A stretch of DNA of 64,000 bases from Blastopirellula marina (GCF_002967765.1 NZ_PUHY01000014.1:124001-188000); one strand, 5' to 3'. Positions 34,971 through 47,542 are shown, counted from the stretch's first letter. Made by a program: numbers and translations. The notes: generated from the sequence alone by a model not told the origin.

Positions 34971-37094
34971 TTAGTAGTAATAGACCGTGATGACGTGAAA
35001 CAGAACGAGTACCGGCAACGGCCAAAACAGCATGAGGTGCAAAAACACTAGCCGAGGTCGCAGTCGACGAATGACTCGCCCTACCGATCCGGTGATGCGA
35101 TTCTCTAGCGCGACAACCATGCCCGTCAGACCGCCGGTGAGATTGACAATGATGAAGGTTGTCGCCAAAGCGAAGTTCAAGTTCGATCCGAATCGAAAGC
35201 CGGTGTGCAGCACTAAGCCAATCACCGCCAAGGTGGCCAGGACTGCATGAGCGATCCGCCACCAGGCGATGTCACCCCAGTTCATCCGCGAGATTCGTTT
35301 CCGAAAGGAGAACAGGAGCCCTACAGTTGTAAGGGTGAAAATCGTATACCCGGTAATTTGCTTCGGTGTTTCCGTTCGCCAGATAGCATCGAACGCATGC
35401 CAAGAGGTTTGCACAGAGTCGGAGAAAGGGAGGGGACCGATCAGTAGCATGGCCAAAATGAAGGCGATTGCGAATGCTGAACTACCAAGAAGTACCTTCC
35501 AGCTCAATGATTTTTCGGCGGCATGCGGCTGACCGATGAGCTGCTGGATAAGTGGGCGGCATGTTCCACAAACGGTCGATGCCCTGGTTGCTTCCGCCAC
35601 TTCAGCGGTGGACTTCGCTCCTTCGCAAATCGCCTGGCAAATCGTCCCCTTGGTCACACCGATGCAGCTACAAATGACCGAGGTTTCCGCCCAGTTATCG
35701 GCGTGGTCCATCTCGTCTTCCGGCCAGAGGCGACCGGTGCGGCGAAAACGCTGAATCTGCCAAGGCCAAAGACGCTTGGTATGAGCGATGAAGTCACGGA
35801 TGCGGTCGATCTCGTTCCACTCGCCAACCGACGTCGCCCCAACCACACGGGTGCCTTGAAAAATCAACTTGCGATACGAATCGTCGTGATCGTAGGAAAT
35901 GATCAATGAATTGGGTGTTTCGCCAAGGGCATCGCCGAGGGCTGCGACATCGATTCCCATCAGTTTCAACTTGGCGGACTGGTCGCCGTAATCAAACAGT
36001 TTGTTCTCGCCGCAGAGGTTGGCTGCCAAGACTTCGGCCATCTGAATGCCGGGACCAACCAGTCCGTAGTGTTTGTCTCGATGGACCGCACATTCACCGA
36101 TCGCGTAGATATTCTTGTCGGACGTTCGCAGGTGGTCGTCCACGACAATGCCACCTCGGTGAGCCAGCGTCAATTCGGCATCTTGAGCAAGTTCATCCCG
36201 CGGGACAATCCCAGCCGAGATGATCAGCATATCGACGTCTAGCGAGTCGCTATTGGTGAAGTGCAGACGAAGTCGGTCGTTTTTCGCGGTAATGCGATCA
36301 CACCGCGCGAGGGTATGAACGTGAACGCCCAATGCTTCGACGCGAGCTTTCAGCAGTTCACCCCCAGCGGTATCAAGTTGCCGTGGCATGAGCGTTGGAG
36401 CAACTTCCAGAATGTGGGCTTTTAAACCAAGGTCGAGGATGGCCTTGCCTGCTTCCAGTCCGAGGAGGCCCCCTCCCATCACGGCAGCCGATTGGCAACG
36501 CTCTGCAAAGCGGCGAATCTCTTGCAGATCGTCGACAGTGCGATACAGGAAGACGCCAGGAAGATCGACCCCTTCAATCGGTGGCACAAACGGTCTACTT
36601 CCGGTGGCCAGTACTAAGCGGTCGTATGGATAACTTCCTCCGTCCGACGTGACCACTTCTCGCTGAACGCGATCGATCTGAATGACCTTCTGCGAGGTCA
36701 GTAGATTGAGCTTGTTCTCTTCGTACCAGGAACGAGGCGAAAGGGTGAGCGAGTCGTGCGTTGCAGAGCTAAACAGTTGAGTGAGTCGCACTCGATCGTA
36801 GGCCGCGTGCGGTTCTTCCCCGAAGATATCAATCTGCCAGGAAGCGGTTGCCTCGCGACGAACGAGCGATTGGCAAAACGCATGCCCGACCATCCCATTG
36901 CCAATCACGACCAAACGCCCTAAAGCAGCGTTGGTGGCAAGAGCGGTATCGCGCTGGAATCGCGTTCGATGCAAATCGCCGATCCTTAGGTTGGGATGAG
37001 AGTTGCTCGCTTTTATGCAAAGAATGCGCCGTTTTTCATTGAACGATCGCGATGCTCCGGCTTCGAATGCCTTAAAGTGGATATGTGTGTCCAC
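34971..37094 (-). CDS. NirB-like FAD reductase fused to a BFD [2Fe-2S] and membrane cytochrome-b-like domain
   Basis: A 707-residue fusion. Residues 61-450 form a pyridine-nucleotide-disulfide oxidoreductase fold: FAD motif VVIGNGMVG, NAD(P)H motif VMGGGLLGLEAG near 205, and AIGECAVH near 331. Residues 475-512 are a BFD-like [2Fe-2S] domain with Cys475, 477, 509 and 512. This order equals the front half of nitrite reductase NirB, but the sirohaem domain is absent. Instead residues 533-703 contain five membrane segments with His617, 630, 686 and 700 as possible haem b ligands. It may pass electrons between NAD(P)H, quinone and the periplasmic cytochromes. The exact start is uncertain; the first about 60 residues look non-conserved. 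Confidence 0.85.
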   Translation of the reverse strand: MDTHIHFKAFEAGASRSFNEKRRILCIKASNSHPNLRIGDLHRTRFQRDTALATNAALGRLVVIGNGMVGHAFCQSLVRREATASWQIDIFGEEPHAAYDRVRLTQLFSSATHDSLTLSPRSWYEENKLNLLTSQKVIQIDRVQREVVTSDGGSYPYDRLVLATGSRPFVPPIEGVDLPGVFLYRTVDDLQEIRRFAERCQSAAVMGGGLLGLEAGKAILDLGLKAHILEVAPTLMPRQLDTAGGELLKARVEALGVHVHTLARCDRITAKNDRLRLHFTNSDSLDVDMLIISAGIVPRDELAQDAELTLAHRGGIVVDDHLRTSDKNIYAIGECAVHRDKHYGLVGPGIQMAEVLAANLCGENKLFDYGDQSAKLKLMGIDVAALGDALGETPNSLIISYDHDDSYRKLIFQGTRVVGATSVGEWNEIDRIRDFIAHTKRLWPWQIQRFRRTGRLWPEDEMDHADNWAETSVICSCIGVTKGTICQAICEGAKSTAEVAEATRASTVCGTCRPLIQQLIGQPHAAEKSLSWKVLLGSSAFAIAFILAMLLIGPLPFSDSVQTSWHAFDAIWRTETPKQITGYTIFTLTTVGLLFSFRKRISRMNWGDIAWWRIAHAVLATLAVIGLVLHTGFRFGSNLNFALATTFIIVNLTGGLTGMVVALENRITGSVGRVIRRLRPRLVFLHLMLFWPLPVLVLFHVITVYYY

Positions 37095-37207
37095 TTTTGA
37101 GTTGCAAAAGTTTTTGGTAGCTAGGAGTAAGGGGTGATCATTCTGTGATCAGTACGTGCGAGTTGCTTAGATCAGTCGCATTTTGCTGCTTGTCCTGGCG
37201 GCATCTG

Positions 37208-39445
37208 CTAATGGAGTTTGCGAACGCGAACCGCGCCGTTTTTGTACGACGGCTGACGGGAATAGGTATCGAATTCAGGAAATGTCAGCTGGTTGGTTAG
37301 CTCGTTGTGCATGGGTAAGAAGACATGCCCCGGCTGCACGCTGGCCACAATGTTGACACGCGCCTTCACGCTGCCGCGCAACGATTCAACGATCACTTCG
37401 TCATGCGGCTTCAATTTTAGTACGGTCGCGTCTTCTGGGTTCATATCGACTAACAGCTGAGTCGAGTAGAGCGTTCGTAAGACCGCCGACTTCGATGTCT
37501 TGGTTTGCGTGTGCCATTGGGCTGCTGTACCACGACCGGTGAGAAGCCGCAGCGGATATGCGTCATGTGGCTGTTCGCCTGGTGACCGTGGGGTTTCGAA
37601 GATGAACTTCGCTTTCCCGTCGGCATGGAAGTATTGCCCGTCTTGTTCGAAGAGACGCCGCTGTTGCTCGGGCATCCAATCATCGGCGGTACTCTCGCTG
37701 GCTTTAACGGGCCACTGAATTCCGCGGGCATCGTCGAGCATGCGGTAGTCGCGGATGCCCGTTATATCACACGGCTGGTCACTTGAGCACTTCTTCATTG
37801 ACTGGAAGACATCCTCAGGTGTCTTCCATTTGTCGAACATCTCGCCACAGCCCCAATAATTGGCGGCGAGGCGAAAGATTTGGAAGTCGGCGAGTGCTTC
37901 GCCTGGCGCCGGGATGACTTTCTTATGCAAGCCAATGCGACGCTCGGAGTTGATGAATGTCCCTTCCTTTTCTCCCCACCCCGCCGCTGGCAGAACGAGA
38001 TCAGCCCGCTGAGCGGTTTCGGTCGAGTGATACATGTCCTGCACGACCAGAAAGTCGAGCTTATCGAATGTTTCGTGGGCTTCTTTTTGATGAATCCAGG
38101 AGTGTGCTGGATTCGTGGCAATAACCCACAGCCCGCGGATCTCGCCAGCCCGGATGCCTTCCATGATGCGATCGTACGACCAGCTATTTTCCGTAGGAAT
38201 GTTTACGACCGGTATATCAAGAATTCCAGCGATCTTCTCGCGATCTTCTGGATTGCGGAAATCGTGTCCACCGACCAGGTTGGTCGTGTTGCTGTACAGC
38301 CGCGATCCCATCGCGTTGCATTGCCCGGTGATCGAATTGGCACCCGTCCCAGGACGCCCCATGTTGCCGGTCATAAGCGCGAGATTGATGATCGCCTGGG
38401 CGGTGCGTACGCCTTGGTGACTTTGGTTGACCCCCATCGTCCACCAGAAAGAAACCCGCTTGCCTTCATGGATTGCCTCGACGACAGCCATGATACCTTC
38501 GGCATCAAGCTGGCACGTTTCAGCACCGCGCTCCAGTGTGTAGTCCGCGATTGCCTCTTTGAAGGCATCGAACCCGGTGGTGTTTTTCGCGATGTAGTCG
38601 TCGTCGATCCAGCCCTTTTGGATCAAGATGTTCGCGATCGTATACAGCAGCGCCAAGTCAGTCTTGGGGCATAGTGGCAAGTGATGCGTCGCAGCGACGG
38701 CCGTTTCCGTCCGGCGTGGATCGATGACGATGATCTTGGGATTGTGTGGATTGCGGAGGACCCGTTCCCACATGATCGGATGCGCGATGCAAAGATTCGA
38801 GCCGACGAACACCATCACATCCGACTCTTCGAAGTCTTGGTAGGTGAACGGAGGCGCGTCGAAACCGAACGCTTCCTTGTAGGCAACCACGGCGGTGGCC
38901 ATACATTGTCGCGTATTGCCGTCGCCATGCAGCATACCCATCCCAAACTTGGCAAGCGTGCCCAGGAAAAACATCTCTTCGGTGGCGATCTGGCCGGTGC
39001 TGAGAAAGGCGATTGAATCGTTGCCGTGCTCAGCTTGAATCGCTTTGAAGCGATCGCAGAATGCACGCATCGCGGTATCCCAGCTGACCGGCGCGAGTTT
39101 CCCGTCTGCACCCTTCAAAAGCGGTTGCGTGGCGCGATCGTTTGATTTCAACACCGTCAACGACTCCCAACCCTTGGGACAAGCCATGCCAAGATTGACG
39201 GGCCAATCAACCGCCGGGGTGAGGTTTACCGCGTGACCATCTTGCAGATGCAGTTCGAGTCCGCAGCCTGTCGAGCAGAAGCCGCAGACCGAAGTCGTGG
39301 TGCCGTTCGGCTTTGCCTTAGCGGGAACTTTACCGAGGCCGTACTCGCCTGGATTAAGCAACAAGTCGCGCGTCAGTTCGCCATCCTTCGCGTAAATCAA
39401 CTGTTGCAAAGCGTTGGACTTCTTAGCTGGCGTGGTCGAACTCAT
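37208..39445 (-). CDS. Nitrate reductase catalytic subunit (NarB/NasA-type molybdopterin enzyme)
   Basis: A 745-residue bis-MGD oxidoreductase. The N-terminal [4Fe-4S] site is Cys54, Cys57, Cys61 and Cys89 (CGFCSTGC ... ACPKG). The Mo-ligand Cys181 is in [13 protein letters not shown], as in NapA/NarB/NasA nitrate reductases (formate dehydrogenases use selenocysteine or Cys in another context). Other family motifs are [12 protein letters not shown] and [23 protein letters not shown] in parts. There is no Tat signal, so the enzyme is probably cytoplasmic. The gene is 23 bases downstream of the DmsB-DmsC fusion, its probable electron donor, and is followed by the flavo-cytochrome gene. Confidence 0.92.
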   Translation of the reverse strand: MSSTTPAKKSNALQQLIYAKDGELTRDLLLNPGEYGLGKVPAKAKPNGTTTSVCGFCSTGCGLELHLQDGHAVNLTPAVDWPVNLGMACPKGWESLTVLKSNDRATQPLLKGADGKLAPVSWDTAMRAFCDRFKAIQAEHGNDSIAFLSTGQIATEEMFFLGTLAKFGMGMLHGDGNTRQCMATAVVAYKEAFGFDAPPFTYQDFEESDVMVFVGSNLCIAHPIMWERVLRNPHNPKIIVIDPRRTETAVAATHHLPLCPKTDLALLYTIANILIQKGWIDDDYIAKNTTGFDAFKEAIADYTLERGAETCQLDAEGIMAVVEAIHEGKRVSFWWTMGVNQSHQGVRTAQAIINLALMTGNMGRPGTGANSITGQCNAMGSRLYSNTTNLVGGHDFRNPEDREKIAGILDIPVVNIPTENSWSYDRIMEGIRAGEIRGLWVIATNPAHSWIHQKEAHETFDKLDFLVVQDMYHSTETAQRADLVLPAAGWGEKEGTFINSERRIGLHKKVIPAPGEALADFQIFRLAANYWGCGEMFDKWKTPEDVFQSMKKCSSDQPCDITGIRDYRMLDDARGIQWPVKASESTADDWMPEQQRRLFEQDGQYFHADGKAKFIFETPRSPGEQPHDAYPLRLLTGRGTAAQWHTQTKTSKSAVLRTLYSTQLLVDMNPEDATVLKLKPHDEVIVESLRGSVKARVNIVASVQPGHVFLPMHNELTNQLTFPEFDTYSRQPSYKNGAVRVRKLH

Positions 39446-39468
39446 CGAAACATCCTTTGCGAGTGCGA

Positions 39469-41079
39469 TTACTTTGGCAAATTAGGCATAGCAGGCGTCG
39501 ATTCGGCAGCGAAGTAAAGTACGTGGTCGAGCAGCTCCGCCCCAATCACCGCCGCGAGAGACAAGCCTGTCAAGGCGATCGCGGCTGTGCCACCGGTTGC
39601 CAACACGGAAAGGGGAAGCACGATTCCACCGAGACTCCATAGTGCGATTCGTCCCCAACTAATCGGTGCCAACGGACCCAGGATCAATCGAGCAGACCGC
39701 GCCAACGGATTCGACAAGTCGTGCGTACTTGACTTGAGGAATTGGAATTCTAAACCGAGACGTACCGCCGTGATGGCAACCAGCATGAAAGCGATCACCA
39801 AAGATGTGCTGCCGGTTGAAACGGCTGCTTCCAAGTTTGCTGCGGCAAAAGTGGCGAGGACGATCGTGGTGCCAAACTTCCCGAACGTGATCGACTCTTT
39901 CCAGAACGGTCGGCGTGTGACAATGTAAATCATCGCGGAGCAGAAGATCGTGACCAGTCCGCCACCAATCGCGGCTAAGCCAAGCGGAACTTGGAACGGT
40001 TCGATCATTGGTACAAAGAACGAAGCCGCGTAACCCACCAGCGGACCGACGAACGCAGGCATCAATACGGCTTCCCGGCTTAGCCAGGAGGTACGCAGCC
40101 CGAGGAACACACGGAAGCCGTACATCGGACGGCCGAGGTGGGCACCGGCCGCCGCGGCACCAGCCAGGGTGATTAACGTCGCCAGCACGGCGGTTACCAT
40201 TCCGGTGTCTGTCAGGAGGCAAGTCACCACGCTGGCAATCAGCATCCCGAGGCCTGCCTGGGTAAGCGTTAGCAGGGCGACCAATGGCATGTGGGCGTGA
40301 TTGACGGTTAACTCTTGAGTGCCTGCTGATTGCATCTCGGCATTCAGCCGGTTCTTTCCAATGTAACGTGTTGTCGGCTGGGTCGTCCGGGGATTCGCGG
40401 CACCTCGAAGGAATTGACCTTCGTCCGATTGCGTGGTGACTTCGGACTGATCGACGATGGTGATCTTGATTGCTCCGTTGGGACACGACTGAACACAAGC
40501 TGGTGCTTCACCTTCAGCCAGGCGATTACGGCACATGTCGCATTTGCGGACGATGCCCTTGGTATCGCTGAATTTGGGAACATCGTACGGACACATCAGT
40601 GTGCAGTATTTGCAGCCGATGCATTGATCGTCGAGGTGGACGACGATCCCTAGGACTGGGTCTTTCTCGTACGCTTGCACTGGGCAACCGAGCAAACAGC
40701 CTGGTTCGACGCAGTGGTGGCACGCGGTCGTCACGTGCTGCACGGCGGGCTGCGTCGCGACACTGCTTTGCAACATTCCGACACGCCGCCAGGTTTCGGA
40801 CTCTTCTAAGCCGTTCATGTTGTGGCAAGCGACGACGCACGCTTTGCAGCCCGAGCAGGCATCGAGGTCGACCTCGAAGGCGTATTGCTCGCCAGGGCCT
40901 GGCTCGGTCAAGGGAATGAGTTCGCGATAGGTAGGTTCCAGGAGCGGACCGGCGTGCTGTTCGTGCCGCTGCGAGAATCGCTCGACGGCGGACAGATCAC
41001 GTTGTTCGGCCAGGAGCATCTCGACGAGGTCGAAGCCGTGTCCGCTGAGTTCATCCGGTTTCTGCTGGACAATCGCCAT
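39469..41079 (-). CDS. DmsB-DmsC fusion: four-cluster ferredoxin joined to a quinol-oxidising membrane anchor
   Basis: A 536-residue fusion. Residues 66-205 are a DmsB-like ferredoxin with 16 cysteines for four [4Fe-4S] clusters: Cys75/78/81/85, 120/123/128/132, 153/156/159/163, and 180/183/195/199. Residues about 270-530 form roughly eight membrane helices of DmsC type ([19 protein letters not shown] onward), with HLGRP near 335 typical of DmsC. DmsC takes electrons from quinol. In standard DmsABC these are separate proteins outside the membrane; here no Tat signal precedes the ferredoxin part. It probably feeds the adjacent nitrate reductase. Confidence 0.88.
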   Translation of the reverse strand: MAIVQQKPDELSGHGFDLVEMLLAEQRDLSAVERFSQRHEQHAGPLLEPTYRELIPLTEPGPGEQYAFEVDLDACSGCKACVVACHNMNGLEESETWRRVGMLQSSVATQPAVQHVTTACHHCVEPGCLLGCPVQAYEKDPVLGIVVHLDDQCIGCKYCTLMCPYDVPKFSDTKGIVRKCDMCRNRLAEGEAPACVQSCPNGAIKITIVDQSEVTTQSDEGQFLRGAANPRTTQPTTRYIGKNRLNAEMQSAGTQELTVNHAHMPLVALLTLTQAGLGMLIASVVTCLLTDTGMVTAVLATLITLAGAAAAGAHLGRPMYGFRVFLGLRTSWLSREAVLMPAFVGPLVGYAASFFVPMIEPFQVPLGLAAIGGGLVTIFCSAMIYIVTRRPFWKESITFGKFGTTIVLATFAAANLEAAVSTGSTSLVIAFMLVAITAVRLGLEFQFLKSSTHDLSNPLARSARLILGPLAPISWGRIALWSLGGIVLPLSVLATGGTAAIALTGLSLAAVIGAELLDHVLYFAAESTPAMPNLPK

Positions 41080-41083
41080 TCAA

Positions 41084-41947
41084 CTAGCCAATGAGTTGGA
41101 GGACCTGGACGAGCTGGTCGCCGTTGAAGATTGGTAATGCCAAAGCAAATCGTGCGTCCTGGTCGAACAGCTTGGCCAACGCCATGTCGTTATCAGGTTC
41201 GCTGCGGTAAACGGGGAGTCGCGAGGCAAAGCATTCGCCGACTATGCCTTCGCCGTAAGCAATTTGATCTGCTTTCGGAGCATCGATGCCCAGGGCATAG
41301 CACGACTGTCCGAGCGTGAGTTGCGACTGATCGTCGGATGGCTTCCACGTTTCGTAAGAAAGCAAAAGCGGAAAGTCGACCGTGCTCAACAGAAGCAAAA
41401 CGCTTTCCAGTTCATGCTCACTTTTCATCGTCGGGATACCGAGCCCGTAGCGAAGACCTTCCTTACGAGCCCCCGCAGCACGCATGAAAGCCTTGGCTTG
41501 ATCGATGCGTGCGATAATACGGCACGATCGGTCGTCCCACGTTTCGCCCGGCAGGCCAGATCCGCGCGGGAATTTAACGTACGGACTGATGCGGGCAAAG
41601 TGCTCGAGGCTACGGTAGCATGCTTCCGCAAGTCCGAGTTCGTCGCGTTCAGTACGTGTCCAGCGTTCGATGGCGATTTTGCAGCCTTCGTCGGTGCGTA
41701 TCGTGAGAAGCACGGCAGCGATTACGCTTTCCGAAATGGTGATCGGAAGTGCAATCTCGATCGCTTCGGTGCCAAGGTCACGCACGGCCGAACGACGTTC
41801 ATCAATGGCCGTTTGGAGTAGGTCGTGCTGTAGTTCGCCGTAAGGGGCTTCTGGGAAGCCGCCACGGGGGAGAAACTTCTCTTGCTCTAGATCGTAGATC
41901 CAGAGCTGCACGTGTGTGAGGACCGATTCGGCAATGGTCGTGGTCAT
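41084..41947 (-). CDS. GAF-domain protein of the nitrate operon
   Basis: A 287-residue soluble protein with two or three GAF-like modules: PYVKFPRGSGLPGETW ... AAGARKEGLRYGLGIPT near 130-180, and QIAYGEGIVGECFASRLPV near 230-255. GAF domains bind small ligands, haem or iron-sulfur clusters, but no output domain is present. It lies between nrtD and the DmsB-DmsC gene, 4 bases before the latter, suggesting it senses nitrate, nitrite or redox state and controls the transporter or reductase. Partner unknown. Confidence 0.7.
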   Translation of the reverse strand: MTTTIAESVLTHVQLWIYDLEQEKFLPRGGFPEAPYGELQHDLLQTAIDERRSAVRDLGTEAIEIALPITISESVIAAVLLTIRTDEGCKIAIERWTRTERDELGLAEACYRSLEHFARISPYVKFPRGSGLPGETWDDRSCRIIARIDQAKAFMRAAGARKEGLRYGLGIPTMKSEHELESVLLLLSTVDFPLLLSYETWKPSDDQSQLTLGQSCYALGIDAPKADQIAYGEGIVGECFASRLPVYRSEPDNDMALAKLFDQDARFALALPIFNGDQLVQVLQLIG

Positions 41948-41968
41948 GGACGAGATAACCTTATGAAC

Positions 41969-42877
41969 TTAGGCGTTGGCCGTGACGCTGTTGGACTGGG
42001 GAGAATCGACGTCCGACTCGGATTCAATCGAGACGGTGAGTGCTGCTTCGGTCTGTTCTGGCTGGGCCGACTTGGGCTTGTGATGCTTGTGTCGTTCTTG
42101 TTCCTCGAGGAACGAGACTAGCGAACCACGCAGGTCGTAGTACAACGGGTGCTCCAAGGTTTCGGCACGGTTGCGAGGGCGGGGCAGGGGAAGCTCGAGC
42201 ACTTGTCCGACCTTGGCTGCCGGGCCGTTGGTCATCATGCAGATGCGATCGGCCATGTAGATGGCTTCGTCGACGTCGTGGGTGACTAGCATGGTCGTGA
42301 TCTTTTCTTTGTCGAGAATCTTCAAGATCACGTCCTGCAGTTCCATTCGCGTGAGCGAATCGAGTCGTCCAAATGGTTCGTCCAGAAGCAGCATGTTTGG
42401 CTTGAGCGCGATTGCGCGGGCGATGCCGACTCGCTGCTGCATCCCACCCGACATCTCGCGAGGATACTTGTCCATTGAATCGGCCAGGCCGACGATGCTG
42501 AGGTAGTATTCGCAAATCTGTCGACGTTCGTTTCGCGTGGCATGTGGGTAAACGCGATCGACTCCCATGCGAACGTTTTGCATCGCGGTCATCCAAGGCA
42601 ACAAGCAAGGCGACTGGAAGACCACGCTGCGATCGGGACCTGGGCCTTGGATTTCGCGTCCGGCGACGACCACGCTGCCAGATGAAATCGGATTAAGTCC
42701 CGAGACCATGGTTAGCACAGTTGACTTGCCACAGCCGGAGTGACCTATCAAGCTGACGACTTCACCCTTCTTAAGAATCAGGTTGAAGCCATCGACCACC
42801 TTCACGTCGTCCCCAAACGGATTGGGATACGCCTTGACGAGGCGGTACATTTCAACGAATCGTTGTTCTTGCGACAT
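41969..42877 (-). CDS. nrtD: Nitrate ABC transporter ATP-binding protein (NrtD-like)
   Basis: A 302-residue ABC ATPase. Walker [10 protein letters not shown] (about 42-50), signature [16 protein letters not shown], Walker [12 protein letters not shown], and switch [23 protein letters not shown], where [11 protein letters not shown] is characteristic of NrtD/CmpD. The C-terminal tail ([17 protein letters not shown]) is hydrophilic and not part of the fold. It works with the other ATPase and the permease. It is 32 bases after nrtC in the operon. Confidence 0.9.
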   Translation of the reverse strand: MSQEQRFVEMYRLVKAYPNPFGDDVKVVDGFNLILKKGEVVSLIGHSGCGKSTVLTMVSGLNPISSGSVVVAGREIQGPGPDRSVVFQSPCLLPWMTAMQNVRMGVDRVYPHATRNERRQICEYYLSIVGLADSMDKYPREMSGGMQQRVGIARAIALKPNMLLLDEPFGRLDSLTRMELQDVILKILDKEKITTMLVTHDVDEAIYMADRICMMTNGPAAKVGQVLELPLPRPRNRAETLEHPLYYDLRGSLVSFLEEQERHKHHKPKSAQPEQTEAALTVSIESESDVDSPQSNSVTANA

Positions 42878-42909
42878 GATGTTTCCTTGCCGGTCGTTCT
42901 AGGCTGCTG

Positions 42910-43755
42910 TTATGCAACGCCAATGCGAATAGGCTGAATATCAGGCAGGACTAACTCAGAAGCCACGCGGAGTTGCTTAGCGTCTTCGTTGATGTCGAGC
43001 ATGTACCGAGTAATTTCGTTACGGAGCTTTTTGAACTCGGGATTGAAGTTAAGGGTCGCTCGATCACGTGGGCGATCGAGTGTCACGGCGAACTCACGGC
43101 CTAGTTGAGCAGACGGGCCAGGGGTTAAGGGAACGATGCGATCAGCCATCAACACGGCTTCGTCAACGTCATTCGTTACCATCACGACGGTGCGGCGATC
43201 TTCTTCCCAAAGACGAATGATCTCGTCTTGCAGCACGCTACGGGTCAGAGCATCCAACGCACTCAGTGGTTCGTCGAGCAGGAGAATTTCAGGCTGCATC
43301 GACAAGGTTCGAGCCAGCGATAGTCGTTGACGCATCCCGCCGGAAAGTTCGGAAGGGCGTTTGCTTTCCGAACCAGTCAGGCTAACCTGATCGATGTACT
43401 TTTGGATGTAGTCGCGACGTTCATTCCGTTTCATTTGCGGAAAGACCGTCTTCACGGCGAGTTCGATATTGCCGTAAACCGTTAGCCACGGCAGCAGCGA
43501 ATAGTTTTGAAAAACGATGCCGCGGTCAGGACCAGGGCCGCCAGCTTCTTTGCCTTTGAAGCGAACGGCGCCGGCGTCTGGCAGGACGAGCCCGCCCAGC
43601 AGGGAAATTAAAGTCGATTTGCCACTGCCGGAGAAACCGATGATCGCGACGAATTCGTTTTCGTGGACTTTCAGGTTCGCATCTTCCAGCACCGTGTATC
43701 GGCGATGCGACTCGCCGAATCCCACGGTTGCGTTGTCCAGTTCGAGGATAGCCAT
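42910..43755 (-). CDS. nrtC: Nitrate ABC transporter ATP-binding protein (NrtC-like, short form)
   Basis: A 281-residue ABC ATPase. Walker [10 protein letters not shown] (about 39-47), signature [16 protein letters not shown], Walker [13 protein letters not shown], and the motif [22 protein letters not shown]. Asn in place of the switch His is a known feature of NrtC/CmpC-type ATPases, so it may be naturally asymmetric with NrtD. Cyanobacterial NrtC carries a long C-terminal NrtA-like regulatory domain of about 390 residues; here it is absent. The gene is followed 32 bases later by nrtD. Confidence 0.88.
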   Translation of the reverse strand: MAILELDNATVGFGESHRRYTVLEDANLKVHENEFVAIIGFSGSGKSTLISLLGGLVLPDAGAVRFKGKEAGGPGPDRGIVFQNYSLLPWLTVYGNIELAVKTVFPQMKRNERRDYIQKYIDQVSLTGSESKRPSELSGGMRQRLSLARTLSMQPEILLLDEPLSALDALTRSVLQDEIIRLWEEDRRTVVMVTNDVDEAVLMADRIVPLTPGPSAQLGREFAVTLDRPRDRATLNFNPEFKKLRNEITRYMLDINEDAKQLRVASELVLPDIQPIRIGVA

Positions 43756-43794
43756 GAGGCGTGTACCTTCCGAGTTAACGTGAGCGATCCAAGA

Positions 43795-45498
<1,704 letters not shown>

Positions 45499-45598
45499 GG
45501 GTAAGCTTTTGAGTGAATGGATATCGAGGAACTACGCACGGTAACGGGCCGGAGGTGGCTTCCGCCTACGCCTCCCCCGGCCACCCCACATACCGGAA

Positions 45599-47083
45599 TT
45601 ACTTGTCCTTGTTTCCGATGGTATGCGAGTTCAGGTAGCCGATCGGATCGTGTCCGTCGTAAACGACGCCGTCGATAAAGTCGCCTTTCTCCGTGGGCGG
45701 CTTATAACCATCGGTGTCTTTGGCCGGGATCTCTTCTACGCTAAGTTGGCCGGCATCGATCAACGCAGCGGCAGCCTGGCGGTAGATGTCGGGGCGATAG
45801 ATCTTCTTCGCTGTCTCGTCGTACCACTCAGCCGGCTTCGGTTCGGTGATCTGACCCCAGCGACGCATTTGTGTCAGGAACCAAACCCCGTCGCTGTACC
45901 ATGGATAGGTGCAGTTGTATTTGAAGAAGACGTTGAAGTCGGGCATTGGTCGCTTGTTCGACTTCTGGAAGTAAAAGAAGCCGGTCATCGAGTTCTTAAT
46001 CACTTCGTAGTCGGCACCTACGTAGTTCGACTTGGCCAGAATGCGGCAGGCCTCTTCGCGGTTGACCAGGTTTCCGTCAGCGTCGGTTTCGTCCAACCAC
46101 TTGCCGGCTCGGATCAATGCTTTGACCAGGGCGACGTGCGTGTTGGGGTTCTCGTCGTTCCAGGACTTGGTAACGCCGAACACCTTTTCAGGATTGTTTT
46201 TCCAAACGTCGTAGTTGGTCGTTACCGGCACGCCAATACCTTTGGCGACGGCTTGCTGATTCCAAGGTTCGCCGACGCAATAGCCTTGGATGTTGCCAGC
46301 TTCCAGTACGGTCGGCATCATTGGCGGAGGTGTGACTGACAACAGAACGTCGGCGTTTGTTTCACCCACGGTGTCGGTCTGGGTGTACATACCAGGGTGA
46401 ATCCCTGAAGCAGCGAGCCAATATCGGAGCTCGTAGTTGTGCGTTGACACGGGGAAGACCATTCCCATCTTCAACGGCGTGCCGCTGGCTTTGTACTCGT
46501 CAACCACTGGGCGAAGTGATTCGGCTGAGATCGGGTGGGGCGGCGTTGGACTATTCAGCTGCGGATCGTTTTCTTGCATCTTCTGCCAGATGCTATTGGA
46601 GACAGTGATGCCGTTTCCGTTTAGGTCCATCGTAAACGCCGTCACGATGTGAGCCTTGGTGCCGATGCCAATTGTGGCAGCAATGGGCTGACCGGAAAGC
46701 ATGTGGGCTCCGTCGAGTTCGCCATTGATGACTCGATCGAGTAGTGTCTTCCAGTTCGGCTGAGCTTCCACATCAACCTGCAGCCCTTCGTCGGCAAAGA
46801 AACCCTTCTCCTTAGCGATCACCAGCGGGGCACAATCGGTCAGTTTGATGAATCCTAGTTTCAGGTTGACCTTTTCCGGAGCACCGCCGAGTGGGGCGAC
46901 ATCGGCAATTTTGGGTACTGCCGCTCCGTCGGTCGGCGCTTTGGCAGCGGCTGCCAAGGAACTGAGATCGAGCTCGTCGAGAGTTGGGCCAGAATAGGTT
47001 GGCTTGCTGCAACCGTTTAGGCCGACTGCCGCTAGCAAGGCCAAGAGAGACAGTGTGCGATTAAGAATACCAATCCAATTCAT
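45599..47083 (-). CDS. nrtA: Nitrate-binding lipoprotein of the ABC transporter (NrtA-like)
   Basis: A 494-residue substrate-binding protein. Lipobox LNGC at Cys25 (signal [14 protein letters not shown]). The core matches the NrtA/CmpA family: [24 protein letters not shown] near 74, [16 protein letters not shown] near 128, [34 protein letters not shown] near 250 (in parts), and [25 protein letters not shown] near 365 (in parts). These contact nitrate, nitrite or bicarbonate in relatives. The operon partners and the reductase point to nitrate. It is the first gene of the operon, with a two-hairpin leader upstream. Confidence 0.92.
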   Translation of the reverse strand: MNWIGILNRTLSLLALLAAVGLNGCSKPTYSGPTLDELDLSSLAAAAKAPTDGAAVPKIADVAPLGGAPEKVNLKLGFIKLTDCAPLVIAKEKGFFADEGLQVDVEAQPNWKTLLDRVINGELDGAHMLSGQPIAATIGIGTKAHIVTAFTMDLNGNGITVSNSIWQKMQENDPQLNSPTPPHPISAESLRPVVDEYKASGTPLKMGMVFPVSTHNYELRYWLAASGIHPGMYTQTDTVGETNADVLLSVTPPPMMPTVLEAGNIQGYCVGEPWNQQAVAKGIGVPVTTNYDVWKNNPEKVFGVTKSWNDENPNTHVALVKALIRAGKWLDETDADGNLVNREEACRILAKSNYVGADYEVIKNSMTGFFYFQKSNKRPMPDFNVFFKYNCTYPWYSDGVWFLTQMRRWGQITEPKPAEWYDETAKKIYRPDIYRQAAAALIDAGQLSVEEIPAKDTDGYKPPTEKGDFIDGVVYDGHDPIGYLNSHTIGNKDK

Positions 47084-47542
47084 GCTTGTTTCCTAACTGA
47101 GTCTGATCGGGAGGGGATGTTGAATGTTCGTTTGTAAATAAAGGGAAACCGCCTCTGGACCCATAGGCACCATGTGCTTTGGTACCTGTCAGGAGAAACG
47201 CAAGAGGTGTGCCGTTTCTTAAAAGAAAGTCGTAAGGCACATAAGAGTAAGAGGTTGCGATGACAATGTTTCGATTCACGCCCAGATCCAGGCACGTGTC
47301 TTACTGCAAGACGCGACGGCAAATGCAGCAAAGCCGACGCGCAGTAATCGCGCGGTGCTTAATTTGAGGCGGTCATTCTGGTGCCACTTGCGACCACATG
47401 CTGTTCATTCCGTTTCCTGGGAAACGCATTTGCGGCATCTTTCCCAAATTGCCTGGAGAATCCGCGATTAAGGGGCCGAAAGCAGCAATACCCCACAATA
47501 TGGACGACCCACGGATGACTTTCGTTGAAGGAACAACGGCTT
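47084..47542. other. 459-base divergent regulatory region
   Basis: It lies between the nitrate operon (-) and the porin gene (+). It contains two tandem hairpins (47165-47219) and a GGCACGTGTCTTAC sequence (47291-47304) resembling a sigma-54 promoter for the + strand but with AC instead of GC at -12. No gene is supported. Confidence 0.55.
47165..47219 (-). promoter_or_regulatory. Two tandem leader hairpins upstream of nrtA
   Basis: Read on the minus strand: first stem AGAAACG/CGTTTCT (47219-47194), 6-base linker, then a second stem AGGTACCA/TGGTGCCT (47187-47165) with one wobble pair. The second ends 82 bases before the nrtA start. A two-hairpin leader is the arrangement recognised by ANTAR antiterminators in some nitrate operons, but the loops do not match the ANTAR consensus exactly and no ANTAR gene is in the window. 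Confidence 0.45.

Noticed and set aside
37880-38674. A 264-codon plus-strand frame opposite the nitrate reductase gene
   Set aside because: It is antisense to a clearly conserved catalytic gene and shows no recognisable motif.
39659-40498. A 279-codon minus-strand frame inside the DmsB-DmsC gene
   Set aside because: It is an out-of-frame overlap rich in Arg/His/Pro; the conserved cysteines and membrane helices are all in the other frame.
45623-46339. A 238-codon plus-strand frame opposite nrtA
   Set aside because: Antisense to a conserved binding protein, no signal peptide or domain.
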